Counted from the stretch's first letter, positions 18,624 through 27,692 are shown. The stretch: 64,000 nt of DNA from Schauerella aestuarii (GCF_009866805.1 NZ_SIZW01000043.1:248001-312000), one strand, 5' to 3'. Notes: generated from the letters alone by a model not told the origin. A program made the numbers and translations.

Positions 18624-19892
18624 ATGACTGTTGCATTACCCGAACGCGTCGACGTGGCCATCGTCGGCGCGGGGATCATCGGCATGAGCACTGCGTGGGC
18701 GCTGGCTCGCCGGGGCTTGCGCGTGGCGGTGTTCGAGAAAGGCACGATCGCAGGCGAACAATCGTCGCGCAACTGGGGTTGGATTCGAACAGTGGGACGC
18801 GACCACGCCGAATTGCCCCTGTCGTTGCATGCCAACGGCCTGTGGCGCGAGATCCAGCAGGCGGAGAACGTGGGTTATCGGCAGACGGGTCTGGCATACC
18901 TGGCCGCCAGTGAGGCCGAGATGGCCAGGCATGCGGTCTGGCTTGAGCGGGCGCAAGCGCTGGGTGTGACGGCCCGATTGATCGGTGCTGCGGATCTGCC
19001 GGAGATCCTCTCGCAGCCGTCGCCGCGCGCATGGGCCGGCGCGCTCTACAGCGCAGACGATGGCGTGGCCGAGCCGACATTGGCCACGCATGCCATCGCG
19101 CGTTTGGCGCAGGCCGCCACATGTCAGATCTTCGAGCGGTGCGCCGTGCGTGGGCTGGATCAGGCAGGCGGCAAGGTGGCGGGGGTGATCACCGAGGCCG
19201 GCCGCGTGGCGGCCGATGCGGTCGTGCTGGCCGGCGGCGCATGGTCGCGGCTTTTTTGCGGCAATAGCGGCGTATCGTTTCCGCAGCTTAAGGTGCATGC
19301 ATCGGTGCTGCGTACCGCACCGCTCGAAACGGGGTTGGATCTGGCCATCAACGGCGGCGACTTCACGTGCCGCAAGCGGTTGGATGGCGGGTATTCCGTG
19401 TCGCAATTGGGCGCCTCGTATGCCGATCTCACGCCGGACAGCATTCGGTTGATGCGGCAGTTTCTGCCGGCATGGTTGGCCGAGCGCAAATACCTGAAGT
19501 TGCGTTTCGGTAAACGCTTCTTTGAAGAACTCGCCTTGCCACGCCGCTTTCCGCTGGATCGCGAGACGCCGTTCGAACGCCAGCGCACGCTGGATCCGGC
19601 GCCCACCATGAAGACGATCGATGTGGCGCTGGCGAAGCTCAAGCAGGCGTTCCCTGCATTCGATGCGGCGACGGTCGCGAAAGCGTGGGCCGGCTTCATC
19701 GACGTCACGCCGGATGCCATTCCGGTGATCTCTGGCGTCGATCATGTGCCAGGATTCTTTCTGGCCTCAGGTTTCTCCGGTCACGGCTTCGGTATCGGGC
19801 CGGCGGCCGGCGCGTTGATGGCCGATCTGGTGCAGGGCCATCCCCCACTGGTCGATCCCCATCCTTACCGGCTGGCGCGGTTTGCGCGCTAG
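18624..19892 (+). CDS. FAD-dependent oxidoreductase, DadA/PuuB (DAO) type
   Basis: 422 residues of the D-amino-acid oxidase/glycine oxidase fold (DAO family), oxidising a C-N bond of an amino acid or amine. The FAD dinucleotide-binding motif VDVAIVGAGIIG lies at residues 9-20, GEQSSRNWGWIRTVGRD follows as the usual active-site-region stretch, and the C-terminal FAD segment is SGFSGHGFGIGPAAG. The start is the ATG at 18624, 12 codons inside the longest frame, giving the standard short N-terminus. Downstream cupin and upstream XRE-cupin regulator resemble gamma-glutamylputrescine oxidase (PuuB) neighbourhoods, but no puuA/C/D is present, so the substrate is open. Confidence 0.87.
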   Translation: MTVALPERVDVAIVGAGIIGMSTAWALARRGLRVAVFEKGTIAGEQSSRNWGWIRTVGRDHAELPLSLHANGLWREIQQAENVGYRQTGLAYLAASEAEMARHAVWLERAQALGVTARLIGAADLPEILSQPSPRAWAGALYSADDGVAEPTLATHAIARLAQAATCQIFERCAVRGLDQAGGKVAGVITEAGRVAADAVVLAGGAWSRLFCGNSGVSFPQLKVHASVLRTAPLETGLDLAINGGDFTCRKRLDGGYSVSQLGASYADLTPDSIRLMRQFLPAWLAERKYLKLRFGKRFFEELALPRRFPLDRETPFERQRTLDPAPTMKTIDVALAKLKQAFPAFDAATVAKAWAGFIDVTPDAIPVISGVDHVPGFFLASGFSGHGFGIGPAAGALMADLVQGHPPLVDPHPYRLARFAR

Positions 19893-19995
19893 ACGTTTTC
19901 ATGCCTCGGCGCGTCTGCGTTGGACACGCCCGGGCTACCCTCATTCATCGCGATCGGCATGTGCCGTCGCCCGTTTTTTTGCATTGGAGCTTTGC

Positions 19996-20361
19996 ATGTC
20001 GACGACTGAACCCAAACTGGTGCGCATTTCCACGGGCCCCCTGGCCAATCCCAAGCCTGCCGCACCCAAGCGCCCGATTTCAGGCGATGCCAAATTCAAC
20101 GGCATGAAGGTGTTCGAAGGTCGTGGCGGCAAGGTACGTGCAGGCGTGTGGGAAAGCACCAGCGGCGTGTTCCAGGCCGACACCACCGGCTATATCGAGT
20201 ACGGCCATATCGTGGAAGGCGACTGCCGCATCGTCGATCCGGACGGCACCGTACACACGCTGAACGTGGGCGATCCCTTCATCATGCCCGAAGGCTACAA
20301 GGGCCGGTGGGAGATCGACAGCTTCGTGAAGAAGGTCTACATGGTGGCCGAGACGGCTTGA
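19996..20361 (+). CDS. small cupin (DUF861-type) protein
   Basis: 121 residues of a single cupin barrel (Cupin_3/DUF861). The second half has YIEYGHIVEGDCRIVDPDG and NVGDPFIMPEGYKGRWE, the two cupin motifs; the first motif has only one obvious histidine. The ATG at 19996 is preceded by GGAGC. Small cupins of this type commonly accompany FAD amine oxidases and aldehyde dehydrogenases and may stabilise or convert an intermediate, but their reaction is generally unassigned. Last gene of the XRE-regulated cluster; convergent with the radical SAM gene. Confidence 0.85.
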   Translation: MSTTEPKLVRISTGPLANPKPAAPKRPISGDAKFNGMKVFEGRGGKVRAGVWESTSGVFQADTTGYIEYGHIVEGDCRIVDPDGTVHTLNVGDPFIMPEGYKGRWEIDSFVKKVYMVAETA

Positions 20362-20418
20362 CCGTCTGGGTTGATCGTCTGGCTTGACGACGACAGAACA
20401 GTCGCGCCACGCCCGCTG

Positions 20419-22344
20419 TCAGTCGACGTACTGGCCGCTCTCGCGCAACGCCAGCTCGATCTTGTTGCGCGGCACGGTGGTTTTGGGCACTTTAAACGGA
20501 AACCAGGTGCGCACGTCTTCTTCAAGCCCGATGCCGTGCATGAAGTTGTAGATCGCCTTGCGTAGCGCGCGGCCGAGTTCGTCGTGATCCACGCCGGTGG
20601 GGTCGTGAAAACCGATGTCGTTCTTCGCGAAGCTCACCGGCGGCAAGGGCTGCAAGGTCACGCCGTATTCTTCGGGATTCAGGCCCACGGGGGAGTGCAC
20701 CGTACAGGCGAAGCGGTGGAAAAAGCCGCTCTGGATGCAGCCGTTTTCGAAAAGCTGGCGCACGTATTCCAACGCGTCCACGGTATCCTGCACCGTTTGC
20801 GTGGGAAATCCGTACATCAGGTAGGCGTGCACCAGAATGCCGGCGTCGGTAAAGGCACGCGTGACGCGTGCGACCTGTTCGACCGACACGCCTTTCTTCA
20901 TCAGCTTGAGCAGTCGATCCGATGCGACTTCAAGCCCACCGGATACGGCAATGCAGCCGCTATCGGCAAGCAGATCGCACAGATCGGGCGTGAATGTTTT
21001 CTCGAAACGGATGTTGCCCCACCAGGAAATGCCGGTGTCGCGCGCGATGAGCTCGGTGGCCAGGGCCTTGAGCGACTTGGGCGGCGCGGCTTCGTCCACG
21101 AAGTGAAAGCCGGTTTGGCCGGTTTCGCGCACGATGGCGTCGATCCGGTCGGCCAGTACGGTGGCGGAGGCGCCTTCATAGCGGCCGATGTAGTCCAGGC
21201 TCACGTCGCAAAAACTGCACTTCTTCCAGTAGCAGCCGTGCGCTACGGTGAGCTTGTTCCAGCGGCCATCGCTCCACAGCCGGTGCATGGGGTTGAGCAT
21301 GTCCAGCAGCGAGAGGTAGCGGTCCAGTGGCAGGCCGTCCCAGGTGGGCGTGCCCACTTCGGCAAACGCCACATCGGGCTCCACCATGTTGACGTATTTC
21401 ACCTGCCCCGTTTCGGCATCGCGCAGAAACGTGCGCACCAGGCGCTGGCGCGAGCGCTTGCCCTGGATGTGATCGAGCAGGGCCGACAGCGGCCGTTCGC
21501 CGGCGTCCAGCGACACGTAATCGAAATAGTCGAACACGCGTGGCTCGCTCAACTCGCGCAGTTCGGTATTCACATACCCGCCGCCCAGTACCGTGACGAT
21601 GTGCGGGTGATGCGCCTTGATGGTTTGCGCGATGCGAAAGGCCGCGTACACCGATCCCGGAAACGGCACCGAGAGCAGCACCACGGTGGGCGTGTGGCGG
21701 TCGACGGCGGCCAGCGTCAGCGCGCTCAAGGTGTTGTCCACCAGATTGGTAGGGGCGGCCAGCGCTTCGGCCAAGGGATCGAACGTGGGTTGGCTGCCTG
21801 CCAGCGACTCGGCATAGCGCACGAACTCGAAGCGCTCATCGATCGCGTCGCGCAGCACGTCCGCCAGATCGTTCAGATAGAGGGTGGCCAGATGCTTGGC
21901 GCGGTCGTGCAAGCCCAGGGCGCCGAACGCCCAGCCCAGCGGGTCGCCGCCTTCTTCGTCCATGTACACGTCGAGCGACGCGAAGCGCGGGCCTTCCGGC
22001 AGGAAGTTGCGCCCCGCGATGCGGTGCGCCAGCGTCGAATCCCGCCCTTGCAGGAACGCGATGGCGGGCCCGATGGTGGCGAAATAGCGTGCCTGTTGCG
22101 CCACGAACGCCTGGATCGGCTGCGTATGATCGCGCGGATCGAGCGCCTCGATCTGCTCCGCCACAGCCTGCAACCCCTCGCGCGAGAGCAACCGCAGCAC
22201 GAGCGCCAAGGCCAGATCCTCCTGGTACGCGGTAATGTCGCGCGAGCGCAGGTAACCGGTCAGGTAAGCGGTGGACGGGTAGGGCGTATTGAGCTGCGTC
22301 ATCGGCGGGATGACGGACAGGACGCGGAGCGGCAGAGCGGACAT
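20419..22344 (-). CDS. B12-binding-type radical SAM protein, CX4CX2C cluster motif
   Basis: 641 residues from the ATG at 22344 (the frame runs on upstream, but only as an antisense shadow of LysR). The N-terminal ~290 residues look like the cobalamin-binding-type region of B12 radical SAM enzymes (ITAYQEDLALALVL, TVLGGGYVNTELRE), with no clear DxHxxG motif. The radical SAM core follows, with cysteines Cys371, Cys376 and Cys379 in GCYWKKCSFCD. The spacing is CX4CX2C rather than the standard CX3CX2C. Later YLMYGFPTQT matches the family's glycine-rich core. Function unknown. It follows the LysR gene on the same strand after 143 nt, and the two could be co-transcribed. Confidence 0.82.
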   Translation of the reverse strand: MSALPLRVLSVIPPMTQLNTPYPSTAYLTGYLRSRDITAYQEDLALALVLRLLSREGLQAVAEQIEALDPRDHTQPIQAFVAQQARYFATIGPAIAFLQGRDSTLAHRIAGRNFLPEGPRFASLDVYMDEEGGDPLGWAFGALGLHDRAKHLATLYLNDLADVLRDAIDERFEFVRYAESLAGSQPTFDPLAEALAAPTNLVDNTLSALTLAAVDRHTPTVVLLSVPFPGSVYAAFRIAQTIKAHHPHIVTVLGGGYVNTELRELSEPRVFDYFDYVSLDAGERPLSALLDHIQGKRSRQRLVRTFLRDAETGQVKYVNMVEPDVAFAEVGTPTWDGLPLDRYLSLLDMLNPMHRLWSDGRWNKLTVAHGCYWKKCSFCDVSLDYIGRYEGASATVLADRIDAIVRETGQTGFHFVDEAAPPKSLKALATELIARDTGISWWGNIRFEKTFTPDLCDLLADSGCIAVSGGLEVASDRLLKLMKKGVSVEQVARVTRAFTDAGILVHAYLMYGFPTQTVQDTVDALEYVRQLFENGCIQSGFFHRFACTVHSPVGLNPEEYGVTLQPLPPVSFAKNDIGFHDPTGVDHDELGRALRKAIYNFMHGIGLEEDVRTWFPFKVPKTTVPRNKIELALRESGQYVD

Positions 22345-22487
22345 GAGACGGGGCAGGCGTGCCCACGAAGAGGATATGCAATCGGAGATTATAGGCGGGC
22401 CGCCTGTTGCCGCAGCGTCGGCAAGGCGGTGCGAGGGTCGACCGAGGGCCAGTGGGCTCCTCGGAGGCACCTCCGGCGGCAGGTGAA

Positions 22488-23348
22488 TTACGCGTGGGTC
22501 GCGTCGTGCAACCAGTTTTTGAACGCCAGCATCGCGGGCGTTTCGCTGCGGGAGTGCAGGCGGGTCAGCCAATAGCTGCCGCAGACGATGGACAGATCGA
22601 ACGGCTGCACCAGTTCCGCCCGGCGCAGTTCGCGCTGAAAGAGCCGCGCCGGCAGCAACGCCACGCCGGCGCCTTGTGCCGCCGCTTGCGCCAGGGCCAG
22701 CGACGAGTCGAATACCGCGCCGTGCACGACCGGGCAGGGCACCCCTGCGGCCTCGAACCACAGGGTCCATTCGTCGGCGCGATAGGAGCGCAGCAGCGCC
22801 TCGCGCGCGAGATCGCTTGCGGCGGTGAGCCGCGCGGCCACCTCGGGGGCACACATCGGCGATAAGGGCGCATCGAGCAGCGGCTCGGCATGGGTGCCAT
22901 GCCACGCACCATTGCCGAAGCGGATGGCGTAGTCCAGACCTTCGCCGGCCAGATCGACGTTGTTGTTATTGGTGAAGAGACGGAAATCGACGAAAGGGTG
23001 CCGGCTCTGGAAGGCCCGTAGTCTGGGCAGCAGCCAGCCGGTGGCAAAGGTGCCTACGGCGCCCACCGACAATACCTCGCGCGAATGCTTGTTCTTGCAT
23101 TGCTCCAGCATCGTTGCGATACGCTCGAAGGCGTCGGTGAGGACGGGCAGCATCGCCGCACCTTCGTCGGTGAGCGCCAGGCCGCGCGGCAGCCGCCGAA
23201 ACAGCACCACACCCAACCGCTCTTCGAGGTTTTTCACATGCTGGCTGACGGCGGTTTGCGACACGTTGAGCGCCACCGCCGCACGCGTGAAACTCAAGTG
23301 TCGGGCCGACATTTCGAAGGCGCGCAGCGCGTTCAGCGGTAACTGCAT
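22488..23348 (-). CDS. LysR-family regulator, AmpR/GcvA-like, divergent from beta-lactamase
   Basis: 286 residues. N-terminal HTH MQLPLNALRAFEMSARHLSF followed by VSQTAVSQHVKNLEERLGV is the AmpR/GcvA subgroup signature; the C-terminal ~200 residues are a LysR substrate-binding domain. I place the start at the ATG at 23348, since the 42 upstream codons do not resemble LysR proteins. It is transcribed away from the class D beta-lactamase gene, with 118 nt between them, the arrangement in which AmpR-like proteins activate their beta-lactamase. Regulation of the OXA gene by it is inference. Confidence 0.9.
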   Translation of the reverse strand: MQLPLNALRAFEMSARHLSFTRAAVALNVSQTAVSQHVKNLEERLGVVLFRRLPRGLALTDEGAAMLPVLTDAFERIATMLEQCKNKHSREVLSVGAVGTFATGWLLPRLRAFQSRHPFVDFRLFTNNNNVDLAGEGLDYAIRFGNGAWHGTHAEPLLDAPLSPMCAPEVAARLTAASDLAREALLRSYRADEWTLWFEAAGVPCPVVHGAVFDSSLALAQAAAQGAGVALLPARLFQRELRRAELVQPFDLSIVCGSYWLTRLHSRSETPAMLAFKNWLHDATHA

Positions 23349-23466
23349 ACGGGTCTCCAGGGCATCGTTTTTCTTATGGGTCGGCTCAATTATCTGCGAT
23401 TGTGGGGCCATGACCGGCCCGGTATCGTGGCGGCTCGTTTTAACAGGATCGATAAGGACAGATGTA

Positions 23467-24273
23467 ATGAGCAAATGGATGATGGCCGCCGCGTTGAGCG
23501 TGGCAAGCGCGGCGTGGGCGCCGGGCGCGGTTGCGGCACCGACCTGTTCGGTCGTGATCGATACCGCGTCGGGTCAGGTCCTGCACCGCTCGGGTGAATG
23601 CGACACCCGCGAAAGTCCGGCCTCCAGCTTCAAGGTGCCGTTGGCGGTGATGGGCTTTGCGAGCGGCGTGCTGCAAGATGCGCATGCGCCGGTGTGGAAG
23701 TACAAGCCCGAGTACGAAGCCTGGATGGCGGCGTGGAAGCAGGATATCGACCCCACCGCATGGCTGCGCGATTCAGTGGTGTGGTACTCGCAGGAACTCA
23801 CCCAGAAAATGGGCATGGCGGCATTCAAAGGTTATCTCGACGCCTGGTCGTACGGCAATCGCGACGTCACCGGCGACCCAGGCAAAAACAACGGTCTTAC
23901 GCACGCGTGGCTGAGTTCGTCACTTGCGATTTCACCCGACGAGCAAGTGGCCTTTCTGCGCCGGCTGCAGCAACAGCAGCTTGGTTTGCCACCGGACGTG
24001 ATGGCGAAGACGCAATCGGCCATGCCCACGTTTCCCGTGAAGCCCGGTTGGACCTTGTACGGCAAGACGGGGTCGGGGTTTCAGAAGGACGCCAAGGGTG
24101 CGATCGAGCGCGCGCGCCAGTTTGGCTGGTTCGTGGGATGGGCCACGAATGGCAAGCGCACGGTGACCTTTGCCCGGCTGGTACGTGACGACAGCAAAAC
24201 CGAAGGCTACGGTGGCCCCCGGGCGCGCGACGGGATGTTGAAGGATCTGCCGGCGTGGTTGCCGGGCGATTAA
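23467..24273 (+). CDS. class D (OXA-type) beta-lactamase
   Basis: Serine beta-lactamase, 268 residues, exported by an N-terminal signal peptide (MSKWMMAAALSVASAAWA..., cleavage likely near AVAA, residue 24). All class D motifs are in order: SSFK (Ser53 nucleophile, Lys56 carboxylated general base), SVV (103-105), YGN (129-131), Trp148 in the AWLSSSLAISP region that shields the carboxy-lysine, and KTG (200-202). Chromosomal location and clean surroundings indicate an intrinsic gene, as with OXA enzymes of Ralstonia and Achromobacter. Spectrum cannot be read from sequence. The stop overlaps the convergent folK end by 4 bp. Confidence 0.93.
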   Translation: MSKWMMAAALSVASAAWAPGAVAAPTCSVVIDTASGQVLHRSGECDTRESPASSFKVPLAVMGFASGVLQDAHAPVWKYKPEYEAWMAAWKQDIDPTAWLRDSVVWYSQELTQKMGMAAFKGYLDAWSYGNRDVTGDPGKNNGLTHAWLSSSLAISPDEQVAFLRRLQQQQLGLPPDVMAKTQSAMPTFPVKPGWTLYGKTGSGFQKDAKGAIERARQFGWFVGWATNGKRTVTFARLVRDDSKTEGYGGPRARDGMLKDLPAWLPGD

Positions 24274-24755
24274 ACCGTGTCGAGCCGCTGAATCGCTTGA
24301 TCCGCGCAGGCCGCGAGCAGCGCTGTCAGGCTGCCCTGCGCCAGCACCAGATCGGGCGCCAGATCCTGCAGGGGCCGCAAGACGAAGGCGCGTTGATGCG
24401 CGCGCGGATGCGGCACGGTGAGCCGTTCGGTGTGCATCTCCACGCCATCCATCAGCAGCAGGTCCAGATCGAGGGTGCGCGGGGCGTAGCGGTAAGGCCG
24501 CTCGCGGTGGTGCGCGTTCTCGATTGCCTGCAGCACGTCCAGCAATGTCAGGGGTGAAAGCGTGGTGTGTATGCGGGCGACGGCGTTGATGAAAAGCGGC
24601 CCATCGGTGTCGATCGGCACCGTGCGATAGAGGGGCGATGCCGTGCACGCCGTGATCCCCGGCTGCGCGGCGAGGTCGTCCAATGCAGCCTGGAGCGTGG
24701 CCGCGGGGTCGCCGAGATTGGCACCCAGTCCGATGTATGCAGAGACTGGCGTCAA
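24270..24755 (-). CDS. folK: 2-amino-4-hydroxy-6-hydroxymethyldihydropteridine pyrophosphokinase
   Basis: HPPK, folate biosynthesis: transfers pyrophosphate from ATP to 6-hydroxymethyl-dihydropterin. 161 residues, the family size. Starts with the typical AYIGLGANLGDP, and has the pterin/ATP signature RPYRYAPRTLDLDLLLMDG and VPHPRAHQRAFVLRPL. It lies 37 nt after pcnB on the same strand, the standard pcnB-folK order of beta- and gamma-proteobacteria. It shares 4 bp with the end of the convergent OXA gene. Confidence 0.96.
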   Translation of the reverse strand: MTPVSAYIGLGANLGDPAATLQAALDDLAAQPGITACTASPLYRTVPIDTDGPLFINAVARIHTTLSPLTLLDVLQAIENAHHRERPYRYAPRTLDLDLLLMDGVEMHTERLTVPHPRAHQRAFVLRPLQDLAPDLVLAQGSLTALLAACADQAIQRLDTV

Positions 24756-24792
24756 GTCGGCGTCCTCAACAGCGAGGCTAGAAGAGCGCGTC

Positions 24793-26151
24793 TCAAATGA
24801 CCGGGGGGGCGGCTGCGGGTTTGCGGCGCGGCTTGCGGCGGCGCTTGGCCGGATCGGCGGGCTGTCCGGCGGGCCGGGGCAAGGCTGCAGCGTCCTCGAT
24901 CATCTCGGCGCGCTTTTCATCGTTGGCGTTGGCCAGATCCATCCACCATTGCGCCAGGACGCTGTCGAATTGACCGGCGGCGGCGCGCAACTGCAAAAAG
25001 TCGCACGACGCGCGAAAGCGCGGTTGCTCGATCATGCGGTAGACGGTTTTGCCGATGCGGCGCTCGAAACGCGGTTGCATGAACCAGATTTCGCGCATGT
25101 CCGACGAGAACCGGCGCTGGATGGCCATCTTCTCGGTCTGTTCGTCGAGCACCGAATCCACTGCCTGCGACAGTGCGGGGATGGTGGGCTCGCCTTGCTC
25201 CAGGTACTGCTTCCAGCGCACGTCGACCTGCTGCCACAGCAAGGCGGCGAACAGGAAGCTGGGGCTGACCGTTTTGCCGGATCGCACACGCGCATCGGTG
25301 CGTTCAAGTGCCAGTTCGACGAATTGTTCGCCACCCGGTTGTTCGAGTACCACATCGAGCATGGGCAACAAGCCGTGATGCAAACCGTCGGCGCGCAACT
25401 GGCGCAGGCAATCCATCGCGTGGCCGCAGGTGAGCAGCTTGAGCATTTCATCGAACAGGCGCGAGGCCGGCACGTTGTTGATCAATTCCGCCATGGTGGC
25501 GATGGGCTCGCGCGTCGCCGGGTCGATGGTGGCGTTGAGCTTGGCCGCAAAACGCACGGCGCGCAGCATGCGGACGGGATCTTCGCGATAGCGTTGCGCG
25601 GCATCGCCGATGATGCGGATGCGGCGGGCCTTGAGGTCGGCCACGCCGTCGTGATAATCGATCACCTGTTCGGTCACGGGATCGTAGAACAGCGCATTCA
25701 TCGTGAAGTCGCGGCGTTCGGCGTCCTGCTCCTGATTGCCGAAGGTGTTGTCGCGCAGGATGCGGCCGTGCTCGTCGGTTTCCTGCGTTTCGTTGGCGGG
25801 GGCGCGGAAGGTCGAGGTTTCGATGATTTCCTGGCCGAACACCACGTGCACGAGCTGAAAGCGGCGGCCGATGATGCGGGCGCGGCGAAAGAGCGGGCGC
25901 ACCTGATCCGGCGTGGCGCTGGTGGCCACGTCGAAGTCTTTCGGTTCCATGCCGACGATCAGGTCGCGGACCGCGCCGCCGACGATGTAAGCCTCGTACC
26001 CCTCGTGCTGGAGCACTTCACAGACTTTGATGGCATGCCGCGACACATTTCGCCGGTCGATGCCGTGGCTTTCCGGTCCGATACGCAAGGGCCCGGTCGG
26101 CTTGGGGGTGAGCAGTCGGCTGACGAATTTTTTTATTGTGTCGGTGATCAT
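24793..26151 (-). CDS. pcnB: poly(A) polymerase I
   Basis: Adds 3' poly(A) tails to RNA and promotes decay. 452 residues from the ATG at 26151. Class II nucleotidyltransferase core with YIVGGAVRDLIVGMEPKDFDV (GG followed by the DxD metal site) and IIGRRFQLVHV, then the RNA-binding C-terminal region, ending in a basic Lys/Arg-rich tail (KRRRKPRRKP) typical of PcnB and not of CCA-adding enzymes. The start overlaps the HAD gene stop by one base (TAATG), showing tight coupling. The extended open frame further upstream is a shadow of the HAD gene. Confidence 0.94.
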   Translation of the reverse strand: MITDTIKKFVSRLLTPKPTGPLRIGPESHGIDRRNVSRHAIKVCEVLQHEGYEAYIVGGAVRDLIVGMEPKDFDVATSATPDQVRPLFRRARIIGRRFQLVHVVFGQEIIETSTFRAPANETQETDEHGRILRDNTFGNQEQDAERRDFTMNALFYDPVTEQVIDYHDGVADLKARRIRIIGDAAQRYREDPVRMLRAVRFAAKLNATIDPATREPIATMAELINNVPASRLFDEMLKLLTCGHAMDCLRQLRADGLHHGLLPMLDVVLEQPGGEQFVELALERTDARVRSGKTVSPSFLFAALLWQQVDVRWKQYLEQGEPTIPALSQAVDSVLDEQTEKMAIQRRFSSDMREIWFMQPRFERRIGKTVYRMIEQPRFRASCDFLQLRAAAGQFDSVLAQWWMDLANANDEKRAEMIEDAAALPRPAGQPADPAKRRRKPRRKPAAAPPVI

Positions 26152-26849
26152 TAGGACTTCGCATCCTGCGTCGCTTCGAAAAGCGACAGAATGGGCCAGC
26201 CTTGCGCTTGCGCGTACTTGCGCAAGGCGTCGCTGGGGTTGACGGCAAAGGGACGGCTGACCTCGGCCAGCAAGGGCACATCGTTCATCGAGTCGCTGTA
26301 GAAAAACGATTCGCTGAAATCCTGCCACGAGAGACCAAGCGTGTCGAGCCACGCGTTCACACGCGTGACCTTGCCTTCCTTGAAACTCGGCACACCCTCG
26401 ATGCGGCCGGTATAGCGGCCGGCAACGTACTCCGGATCGGTGGCGATCAAGTGCGGAATGCCGAAGGCGCGCGCGATCGGCGCCGTCACGAAGGTATTCG
26501 TGGCGGTGACCACGGCGCACAGATCGCCGGCCTGCAAGTGACTTTCGACCAACTGGATGGCGGCCTCGGTCATGCTGGGGCGAATAACCTCCTGCATGAA
26601 GGCTTCGTGCCACGCGGCCAGGTCGGACGGCCGATGCGGTGCCAGCAGCCCCAACATGAAGGCTGCGGCGGCTTCGGCCGTGAGATTGCCCGCGTTGTAC
26701 TGCGCCATCAGATCTTCGTTGCGCGCCCGGGCCACCTCGGGATCGCCGGCGCGGCCGGTGCGGGCCATGAAGTCGGCCCACTGATAGTCGCTGTCCAGAG
26801 GCAGCAGCGTGTGATCCAGATCGAAAAGCGCGAGACGGCGAGAGGTCAT
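26151..26849 (-). CDS. HAD-IB family hydrolase (SerB/CicA-like phosphatase)
   Basis: 232 residues. HAD motif I LFDLDHTLLP at the N-terminus (nucleophile and acid aspartates), motif II VTATN around residue 115, and motifs III/IV FKEGKVTRV and YSDSMNDVPLL. The IB subfamily includes phosphoserine phosphatase and CicA; the substrate of this conserved gene between hda and pcnB is not known to me. Overlaps hda by 4 bp (ATGA) and pcnB by 1 bp, so it is fully embedded in the operon. Confidence 0.88.
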   Translation of the reverse strand: MTSRRLALFDLDHTLLPLDSDYQWADFMARTGRAGDPEVARARNEDLMAQYNAGNLTAEAAAAFMLGLLAPHRPSDLAAWHEAFMQEVIRPSMTEAAIQLVESHLQAGDLCAVVTATNTFVTAPIARAFGIPHLIATDPEYVAGRYTGRIEGVPSFKEGKVTRVNAWLDTLGLSWQDFSESFFYSDSMNDVPLLAEVSRPFAVNPSDALRKYAQAQGWPILSLFEATQDAKS

Positions 26850-27544
26850 GTGAGCGGAGAGTCAGGGTCGGCCAGCATGGCGCGTAATAAGGGTACGGTG
26901 ATGCGGCGGCCGGTGGCCAGCGAATGCCGGTCCACGGCGATCAGCAAGGCCGACAGCCGCCGGATATCGCGTTCGTAGTGGGTCAGCATCCACTGCAGGA
27001 CTTCGGGACTCAATTGCAGCCCGCGGTCGGCTGCTTGGGCGGTCAGCGCTGCGCGCTTGTCGTCGTCGGACAGCGGTTCGAGGCGAAACGCCAGATCCCA
27101 TCCCAGCCGGGTGCGCAGATCTTCGCGCAGGGGCATGTTCAGGGGGGCGCGGTCGCCAGCGACCACGAGGGCAAATGCGCCGGCGGTTGCCGCAGATTCG
27201 CGCCAGCGATTGTACAGGGCGAAGAGCGCGGCCTGGCCGGCCTCGTCCATGCGGTGCACATCATCGACCGCAATGCGGGCCGGCAAGGGGGTACCGCCTT
27301 CGGCATGCGCCAGCGCTTCGAGCGCCGCGGTATCGTCCGGACCCATCAGGTAGCGGCCGTTGGACTGCGTGGTGGCGCGCGCGAGATGCGTCCGCCCGCA
27401 ACCGGCCGCACCATACAGATAGATGGCGTGTCCGGGGGTGAGCGACTTCAGTGCCGCCAGCGCTTCCGCGTTCTGGCCAGGCAAATAATTGGCCAATGTG
27501 GGCGCGGTCACCGGCAGCATGTCGAGCACCAGCTGGCGGGTCAT
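26846..27544 (-). CDS. hda: DnaA regulatory inactivator Hda
   Basis: DnaA-like AAA+ protein that, with the loaded sliding clamp, stimulates ATP hydrolysis by DnaA and prevents re-initiation. 232 residues from the ATG at 27544. The N-terminal clamp-binding motif QLVLDML is at residues 4-10, the Walker A-like LYGAAGCGRTHLARA and a Walker B-like IAVDDVHRMD follow. The absence of a C-terminal DNA-binding domain separates it from DnaA. First gene of the leftward hda-HAD-pcnB-folK operon, divergent from purM. Confidence 0.93.
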   Translation of the reverse strand: MTRQLVLDMLPVTAPTLANYLPGQNAEALAALKSLTPGHAIYLYGAAGCGRTHLARATTQSNGRYLMGPDDTAALEALAHAEGGTPLPARIAVDDVHRMDEAGQAALFALYNRWRESAATAGAFALVVAGDRAPLNMPLREDLRTRLGWDLAFRLEPLSDDDKRAALTAQAADRGLQLSPEVLQWMLTHYERDIRRLSALLIAVDRHSLATGRRITVPLLRAMLADPDSPLT

Positions 27545-27692
27545 GCGCGGCGCTCCCATAGGGCCAAGAGGGCCGTGAAACGGCCTTCTAACCCTGATTT
27601 GCGGGGTTGCGCACGCGCGTACAGTCGTGTCATCGTAAAATGGGCGATACCTAGTGAATCCCGCAATTGTTACATACCCCACGGTTTTTCTC

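Noticed and set aside
20584-22575. 663-codon plus-strand open frame
   Set aside because: Antisense to the radical SAM gene; compositionally a shadow with no motifs.
24643-26154. 503-codon plus-strand open frame
   Set aside because: Antisense to pcnB and folK, both clearly identified.
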